Origin: DATGKK01 sp035294725
Lineage (GTDB): Bacteria > Actinomycetota > Acidimicrobiia > Acidimicrobiales > Bog-793
Length of the DNA: 53,969 nt
Assembly (NCBI GenBank): GCA_035294725.1
Contig: DATGKK010000070.1
Coordinates: 1 to 53,969, forward strand
Direction of reading: 5' to 3'
This document shows, piece by piece, positions 48,831 to 53,969 of the stretch. The notes below the pieces were generated by a model. That model was not told the origin of the DNA and did not search any database. It saw only the letters and a program-made list of their open reading frames with translations. Position numbers and translations under genes: made by a program. The stretch's first letter is position 1; every line of letters begins with the position of its first letter.

Positions 48831-50416
48831 CGGACGGCGAAGTAGGGCGAGCAGAGCACGAGCTGGCAGAACAGCGGGAGCGTTCCCGCGAGGGTGGAGC
48901 TACCGATCGGCTCGTCCTCGTCCCGGTCGAGGAACGAGAGGAAGATCTTGCGGTGGGCCGCCGTGACCTGCTGGCAGAGCAGCCGCTCGGTGACCACGTC
49001 GACGAACGTTCCCGCCGGCATCGAGGCCGAGGGTCGGCCGAGGAGCTCCAACATCCCCGGGAAGGAGAGGGTCTCGGTCCACCAGCCGCCGCTGAGTCGG
49101 AGGTCAAAGCCCCACTGCTCCTGGAGGAAGCTCGCCGAGCTCCAGGCGGCGGCGGTGTCGGGGTAGCCGTTCGGCTGGGGCCAGCCGAGCGGCTGCTGCC
49201 CCATGATCTCGAGACCGAACACGAGGTCGGCGAGGTCGCCGGTGAGCTGGTTGGCAAGCTCGTAGTCGAGGATGCGCAGGCTGGCGGCGAGCGCCTCGAT
49301 CGGCCGCCGCACCTTCTTGCCCACGGATGCGTAGAACTCGTCGGAGGCGAAGAGGTGCTCGAGCACCGGGACGATCTCGGTCTCGTTGTCGAGGTAGATC
49401 TCGGCGAGCCGGTCGACGAGCTTGTCGGGCGGGGAGTCGCTCACGAACCGCACGCAGAGCTTGGTGGCGAGGTGTCGCGCCGTCCACTCACTTCGAGCCA
49501 GATAGCGCAGGTACCGGAGGATCTCGCTCTCGGCGGTCGCGGTGGAGAGGTTCTCGGAGCTGAACCCCATGATCTTCACGGGGCCGAGGTAGTGGTCGGC
49601 CGGGGTGAAGCGAAAGCTCGTTCCCGTGGCATCGAGCCCCCATCCCGTGAGGAAGAGCGCCGCGTGGTGGACGTCGAGCTGGGTGTAGCCCGCCTCCACC
49701 CCCACCGTGTGCAGCTCGAGCATCTCCCGGGCGTAGTTCTCGTTCGGGTTGGAGCCGACGGAGACGTTCTGGTTCAGCCGGTTCAGCATGGCAGGGCTGT
49801 GGGCGACGCCGAGGAGAAGGTCCTCGAAGCGGCCGAGGGCTCGGGCGCGGATGAGGTCGTCGAAGGAGCCGCAGAGGTTCCAGGCATCCCCGTCGGGGAG
49901 CCCGATGTTGAAGTGGTTCCACCAGAACTCGACCATCATCTCGTACAGCTGCCGCTCGCTCCACACCTCCCTCACGAACGACGCCGCCACGATCTGGTTC
50001 ATCTGATCGAAGTGCCCTACCGGGATGCGGCTCGCGACCTGCCCGGGGTCGAGGCCTAACAGCGGGTAGCGCTCGAGGTAGGAGTCGCACCGGGTGTCGG
50101 CGATCGTGCTCGGGTCGAGCTGGCGACGCACCCATGCCGCCCGGCCGACCCTCGGGATCTCGCGCTGGAGGGCCTTCGTGATGCCGTAGGTCGCGCGGCG
50201 GGCGAGGTGGAGCGAGGGGTCCGGGTCGAGGAGAGCGGCAAGGGACGGGGTCGATGCCGCGGTCCCGCTCGAGCGAGGAATGCTGGCAGCTCCTGCCCTC
50301 GTGGGGAGAAGGCCGGCGGCGGCGGCGCCGGCTGCGAGAGCGCCCGAGGTGCCAAGGAAGGCTCGGCGCGACAGCAATGGCGACGGGAGCGTCACAGCTC
50401 GGGTATCGACCGACAC
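48827..50416 (-). CDS. DUF1800 domain-containing protein (Tat-exported)
   Basis: A 529-residue protein with a clear twin-arginine signal (SRRAFLGTSGALAAGAAAAGLLP, about 16-38). The DUF1800 body follows: HLARRATYGITKALQREI, VGRAAWVRRQLDP, MVEFWWNHFNI, NENYAREMLELHTVGVEAGYTQLDV, HLATKLCVRFVSD, and the late WPQPNGYPDTAAAWSSASF. It forms an operon with the DUF1501 gene. The pair is found in many bacteria, often with outer or cell-surface functions, but no activity is established. The GTG at 50416 or an internal GTG eight codons later could start it. Confidence 0.88.
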   Translation of the reverse strand: MSVDTRAVTLPSPLLSRRAFLGTSGALAAGAAAAGLLPTRAGAASIPRSSGTAASTPSLAALLDPDPSLHLARRATYGITKALQREIPRVGRAAWVRRQLDPSTIADTRCDSYLERYPLLGLDPGQVASRIPVGHFDQMNQIVAASFVREVWSERQLYEMMVEFWWNHFNIGLPDGDAWNLCGSFDDLIRARALGRFEDLLLGVAHSPAMLNRLNQNVSVGSNPNENYAREMLELHTVGVEAGYTQLDVHHAALFLTGWGLDATGTSFRFTPADHYLGPVKIMGFSSENLSTATAESEILRYLRYLARSEWTARHLATKLCVRFVSDSPPDKLVDRLAEIYLDNETEIVPVLEHLFASDEFYASVGKKVRRPIEALAASLRILDYELANQLTGDLADLVFGLEIMGQQPLGWPQPNGYPDTAAAWSSASFLQEQWGFDLRLSGGWWTETLSFPGMLELLGRPSASMPAGTFVDVVTERLLCQQVTAAHRKIFLSFLDRDEDEPIGSSTLAGTLPLFCQLVLCSPYFAVR

Positions 50417-50451
50417 GAGCTCGGACTTGAGCCTTCGCCGCCCCCTGCAGA

Positions 50452-53400
50452 TCAGGCGGGCCGGCGAGGTCCGAGCGCGACCCGGAGCTTCACGAGCCCG
50501 AGGAGCGACTCGAGGCTCCGGCGCCCCACGGCCGTGCGTGCCGGACGGACCTCGCGCACGTCGGTCGGGAGCTCGACGACCGGGAGCCCACGCCGGAGCG
50601 CCCGTGCGACGAGCTCGACGTCGAAAACCGAGCCCTTCATCCGGGAGACGGCCACGTCGGGGAGGATCGCCTGGCGATCGAGCGCCTTCATGCCGTGGGC
50701 ATCGCTGACCGGGATGTCGAGCAGCGCCCGCATGAGCCGCGTGAAGCCTGCCGTGAGGATGCGCCGCGGCAGGGGTCGCCGGTCGACCGATCCCGGGGCA
50801 CGCTTGCTCGCGAGCACGATCTTCGCCTCGCCGCTCTCGATGAGGGTGAGGGCCTGCTCCAAGAAGCCGACGTCGTAGTAGTCGACGTCGAAGTTGACGA
50901 CGTACCGCCCGCCCGCGGCGAGGAACCCGGCCCGGAGCGCCTCGCCGTAGTCCGCCTCGACGAGCCGGACGAGGCGCACCTCGGCGTACCGCTCGGAGAG
51001 AGCCCGCGCGGCGGCGGCAGTTCCGTCGCTCGACCCGTTCTCGACGATCACGACCTCGAAGCTCCGGCCGCTCGCACTGAGCGCCGTGACGAGCGCCCGC
51101 GTCGTCTCGCCGATGAGCTCCTCCTCGTTGTGGGCCGGCAGCACCACCGAGACGACCGGTTGGCGGCGCGACGCGGCTGCAAAAGCCCCCGGCTGCGCGA
51201 CCGAGGCCTCGCCCGTCACAGGGTGGTCGCTCCCGCCCGTGATGTCGTCACCGTCCTCCCGCTCGTCCTCGTCGTCTGACCCGCTGCGTCGCCCTGTTCT
51301 AGTCGGCACAGGAGCGACGGGCGCGAACGGCGGGAGACCGGAGGGCGGAACAGGGGCGGGAGCCAGGGGAGAGTCCGAGAAGGAAGGAGCGACAGGGCGA
51401 GCCGCGGCGAGACCCACGAGACCAGCCAGGCCGAGGACCGACGCCGCCTTGCCCGCCCAGTCTGCGACCGTGGTGCCGTACGTGAGGGTCACGCGGTGCG
51501 CGGTCGGCACCACGACCATGAGGTTCGGCGATACCTCATAGGGTCCCGTCGCGCCCGAAGCATGCCAGTTCGGGAAGTACGGCACCTTCACGAGCACCGG
51601 TGTGCCGGTCCTTGTCACGGTGAAGGAGAGGGACTCGTTCCCCGTCCGGACGTGGCTCACCTTGGTGGGCGCCGCCGGGACGCCGAGCGACGGCGGGACG
51701 AGCGTGCCGGCACGGGCGTGCGGCCAGGTCGACGGGCCGGAGCGGGCGAGCAGGACGGGCCAGTACCGCTCCGACTCGTACCAGGCGAGGTTGACGTCGA
51801 GCCAGCGGTTCTTCGACGACGGCTCCACCTCCGGCAGGTGGCTGAGGGGCACGACGAGCGGGCTGTGCCGCACGAGGTAGAGCACGACGTGGGGGTCCTT
51901 CACCGGCAGGGAGTTGTACGGACCTGGGAAGCTCGGCGCTGACCCGATCCGTTCGAGCGCCGGGTCGACGCTCGCCGCCGCCTCCACGGGCGGTGACATG
52001 GCGAGGAAGTACCTCACTCCCATGAGCTGGAGGTGGCGAACCCCGTCGGCGAGGTTGAACCCGGGGTAGTTGAGGCCGTAGACGGGGTCGGGAGCCTCGC
52101 CGTTCTGGGAGAGCTCGCTCACGTCGAGGAAGTGGAACGGCGTGGTCGTCGAGGACTCGAAGTAGATCCCATCCGTCGTCTGCATGCACCCGTGGGTGAA
52201 CATCGGGAGCGACATCATCTCCTCGGTCGAGCCGAACGGGTCGGTCGTCTCGCTCAGGTACTCGTACTGCAACCGGCCGCAGCCATAACGCGCGCCCGCA
52301 CGGTCGAGCAGCCGCACGATCCCCTGGAACACGTGCCAGCCCGACTTCTGCTGCAGTCCGCTGTAGTTCCACTCGACCCAACCCGAGACCTGCGTGTGCC
52401 CGGCCGGCGCCAGGCGGCCGAGAAAGCCGCTTCCCTCGAGCCCCCCTGCGAAGACCGAGCCGATCACGGCGCCCGGCACGAACAGCACGACGGCAAGGCT
52501 CGCCGCAAGAGAGGGGAACGAGAACCGCCCGAGGAGCCGGAACAGCTCGCCGATCCCGTAGGCGGCCAGCAGTGCGGCGAACAGGAACCAGAACGGGAGC
52601 CACCGGGCGTTGTAGACGAGACCTGAGGGCAAGAGCCGGAAGGCGGCGACCGAGAGCCCCGACGCCACCACGAGCGAGAACGCCACCCGCTGGCGGGCGA
52701 GCACCGACCAAAGTGCTCCGAGCGCCGCCGGGACGATCACGAACAGGTACCCGTCGGGAAGAAAGTTGGCCGGGAACCAGTTCGCGCCGCCGACCGGCTG
52801 GTAGTTCATCGACGAGGAGTACTGGAGGTCCGCCGCGAACGGGAGCAGCCACCAGGCGGCGAGCAGTGCCCCGACAATGCCGACGGGTACTACGACGCGC
52901 AGTGCCAGCAGCACCGTGCGCGGGCGGAAGGTCGCGAGCACCATGACGACGGCCACGGCTCCGAAGGCCAATGCCGGCACCACGTGGCACATGCAGGTGA
53001 CGGCGTAGAGCAGAGCGGCAAGGGCTCTGCCCTTGCCGGTGCGCAGGCCGTAGGCGACGACACCGAGAAAGAGCAGGCCACTCGAGATCGCAAGGCTGAA
53101 CGAGAACTCCCCCGCCATCGTCGAGGCGATGTTGCCGCCGTCGATCTGGTAGCTCGTGTTGAACAGGAAGGGAAGCGTCGCCGCTGCCATCAGCACGGGT
53201 ACCGGCCTTCGAAAGCCGGCGAGCCTGCCGAACGCGTAGGCGCACAACGGGAGCGTGGCGCTGCCGAGGGCCGTTACCACCTTGAATGCGACGGCGTACG
53301 GCATGACGAGCGAGAAGAACGCCACGAGCACCGCCGGCAAAGGGAAGTAGAAGACGTAGAGCGGGAAGCCGTCGAACCACCAGGGGTCCCAGCCCGTGAG

Positions 53401-53775
53401 CTGGAGGTGGGGCAGCAGATAGTGGATGAGGTAGTACGGGGCAGCGATGTGGCCGCCGTTGTCGCCGCCGACGTCAATGCCCGGTCCGAAGATGAGATCC
53501 GGGCGCAACTCGGCGATGACGAACCCGAGCGCCCCGCACACGCCAAGGAACCCGACGAGGGCGGCAGCTCTCGCGCCCGACCGTGAGGGCTCCACGGCTC
53601 CGGCGAAGCGACGCCGGAGCCCTGCGAAGCGCTCGGCGGCTCCTGGACGCGGTCGCGACGGAGGCCCGAGCACGAAGTGTCCGTCCCCATCCTCCGGCAC
53701 GCGCCGAGCCTCGAGCGTCACTCCTGGAGCAGGTGGGTCGAGCTCCGGGACGGAACGGCCCGGCCAGCTGCGCAC
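50452..53775 (-). CDS. Multi-TM membrane protein fused to family 2 glycosyltransferase
   Basis: A 1107-residue two-part protein. After a ~70-residue polar start, about residues 70-455 hold a polytopic domain with ~10 TM helices and an early extracytoplasmic motif GPGIDVGGDNGGHIAAPYYLIHYLLPHL, like uncharacterised actinobacterial GT-C/YfhO-type proteins. A large extracytoplasmic portion (~460-755) and one more helix (~763-785) follow, then an acidic linker. Residues ~872-1107 are a GT2 domain of the dolichol-phosphate-mannose-synthase type: VVSVVLPAHNEEELIGE, VIVENGSSDGT, and the DXD motif Asp963-Val-Asp965 in NFDVDYYD. The GTG lies eight bases after TAGATT. It probably makes and uses a polyprenyl-linked sugar (inference). 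Confidence 0.83.
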   Translation of the reverse strand: MRSWPGRSVPELDPPAPGVTLEARRVPEDGDGHFVLGPPSRPRPGAAERFAGLRRRFAGAVEPSRSGARAAALVGFLGVCGALGFVIAELRPDLIFGPGIDVGGDNGGHIAAPYYLIHYLLPHLQLTGWDPWWFDGFPLYVFYFPLPAVLVAFFSLVMPYAVAFKVVTALGSATLPLCAYAFGRLAGFRRPVPVLMAAATLPFLFNTSYQIDGGNIASTMAGEFSFSLAISSGLLFLGVVAYGLRTGKGRALAALLYAVTCMCHVVPALAFGAVAVVMVLATFRPRTVLLALRVVVPVGIVGALLAAWWLLPFAADLQYSSSMNYQPVGGANWFPANFLPDGYLFVIVPAALGALWSVLARQRVAFSLVVASGLSVAAFRLLPSGLVYNARWLPFWFLFAALLAAYGIGELFRLLGRFSFPSLAASLAVVLFVPGAVIGSVFAGGLEGSGFLGRLAPAGHTQVSGWVEWNYSGLQQKSGWHVFQGIVRLLDRAGARYGCGRLQYEYLSETTDPFGSTEEMMSLPMFTHGCMQTTDGIYFESSTTTPFHFLDVSELSQNGEAPDPVYGLNYPGFNLADGVRHLQLMGVRYFLAMSPPVEAAASVDPALERIGSAPSFPGPYNSLPVKDPHVVLYLVRHSPLVVPLSHLPEVEPSSKNRWLDVNLAWYESERYWPVLLARSGPSTWPHARAGTLVPPSLGVPAAPTKVSHVRTGNESLSFTVTRTGTPVLVKVPYFPNWHASGATGPYEVSPNLMVVVPTAHRVTLTYGTTVADWAGKAASVLGLAGLVGLAAARPVAPSFSDSPLAPAPVPPSGLPPFAPVAPVPTRTGRRSGSDDEDEREDGDDITGGSDHPVTGEASVAQPGAFAAASRRQPVVSVVLPAHNEEELIGETTRALVTALSASGRSFEVVIVENGSSDGTAAAARALSERYAEVRLVRLVEADYGEALRAGFLAAGGRYVVNFDVDYYDVGFLEQALTLIESGEAKIVLASKRAPGSVDRRPLPRRILTAGFTRLMRALLDIPVSDAHGMKALDRQAILPDVAVSRMKGSVFDVELVARALRRGLPVVELPTDVREVRPARTAVGRRSLESLLGLVKLRVALGPRRPA

Positions 53776-53783
53776 GGGCGCTC

Positions 53784-53789
53784 AATCTA
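53784..53789 (-). promoter_or_regulatory. -10 box TAGATT of the glycosyltransferase fusion gene
   Basis: TAGATT on the minus strand, eight bases before the GTG at 53775, with no ribosome-binding site. The same hexamer precedes the tRNA gene on the other strand. Confidence 0.4.
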
Positions 53790-53884
53790 CTGCCAGCACA
53801 CTCCGAGGGGACCTCAGCGTGCCCAGACAACGCCGCCTCGCGGCGGGGTACGGTGGCGCCGGGGGCCGAACCGAGGAGCAGTGG

Positions 53885-53890
53885 TAGATT
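53885..53890 (+). promoter_or_regulatory. -10 box TAGATT of the tRNA gene
   Basis: TAGATT lies eleven bases upstream of the mature tRNA 5' end, the expected distance for a short-leader tRNA precursor. Confidence 0.5.
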
Positions 53891-53901
53891 CAGCAGCCCA
53901 T

Positions 53902-53969
53902 GGGCCGTTGGCGCAGCTGGTAGCGCACCTGCATGACGCGCAGGGGGTCAGAGGTTCGAGTCCTCTACG
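53902..53969 (+). tRNA. tRNA-Val(GAC), 3' end cut by the window edge
   Basis: The cloverleaf is read directly. Acceptor GGGCCGT, D-arm GCGC/GCGC, anticodon stem CCTGC/GCAGG around loop ATGACGC with anticodon GAC, variable GGGTC, and T-arm AGAGG-TTCGAGT-CCTCT. The first three bases of the 3' acceptor strand (ACG) are present and pair. The remaining acceptor bases and CCA lie beyond the window. A CAT earlier in the arm is not the anticodon because it falls partly in the stem. Confidence 0.93.

Noticed and set aside
53932..53934. CAT read as the anticodon (tRNA-Met)
   Set aside because: Folding puts the seven-base loop as ATGACGC flanked by CCTGC/GCAGG, so the anticodon is GAC (Val).

Overview
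The window is very GC-rich bacterial DNA with short intergenic gaps, frequent GTG starts and many ATGA/GTGA start-stop overlaps. Two predicted F420-dependent oxidoreductases, a PknB-type kinase, a DUF3048 protein, paired DUF1501/DUF1800 proteins and many apparently leaderless promoters point to an actinobacterium. An Acidimicrobiia-like lineage is my best guess, but it is inferred from gene content only.

Layout. 1-3.7 kb holds poorly recognised small proteins: two pieces of what may be one lipoprotein-like gene split by an in-frame TAA, a coiled-coil protein and two unknowns. 3.9-6.4 kb is a secreted penicillin-acylase-family Ntn hydrolase. 6.5-11.4 kb is an acyl-CoA module: a minus-strand acyl-CoA ligase/SDR/crotonase operon, divergent from a DUF35/thiolase-like pair that lacks the usual thiolase cysteine. 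11.4-14.6 kb (minus) carries an F420-type nitroreductase, kynureninase, an unknown conserved protein and a glycerophosphodiester phosphodiesterase. 14.6-18 kb (plus) carries a minimal MscS channel, a PhzF-family enzyme and a GlcD-like FAD oxidase as one tightly packed unit. 18-20.7 kb has an aldo/keto reductase and a Tat-exported molybdopterin oxidoreductase with its cytochrome b partner.

20.6-25.4 kb (minus) is a compact run: PadR regulator, acyl-CoA thioesterase, a nicotinate phosphoribosyltransferase-nicotinamidase fusion and a class III CoA-transferase. It is divergent from a carotenoid cleavage oxygenase. The shared intergenic region holds a perfect PadR-type operator. 26.8-32.4 kb is mixed: small CopD-like membrane protein, amidase, Fur-family regulator, DUF3048 lipoprotein-like protein and a saccharopine-dehydrogenase-family protein.

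32.6-40.9 kb is a putrescine/GABA-type amine catabolic island: methylmalonate-semialdehyde-type and aminobutyraldehyde-type dehydrogenases, a PuuB-like FAD oxidase, GabT-like and omega-aminotransferases and an Lrp/AsnC regulator. GATTCC/GGAATC repeats occur in both of its divergent promoter regions. The likely flow is amine -> aldehyde -> amino acid -> semialdehyde -> acid or acyl-CoA.

40.9-44.9 kb holds an MFS exporter, an F420 LLM oxidoreductase, a hotdog thioesterase, glutathione peroxidase and ArfB. 45-54 kb holds a Ser/Thr kinase with a Ser/Thr-rich tail, a GntR/UTRA regulator, the DUF1501/DUF1800 pair, a large membrane protein fused to a family 2 glycosyltransferase and a tRNA-Val(GAC) cut by the window edge. 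No CRISPR array, insertion sequence or rRNA was seen.
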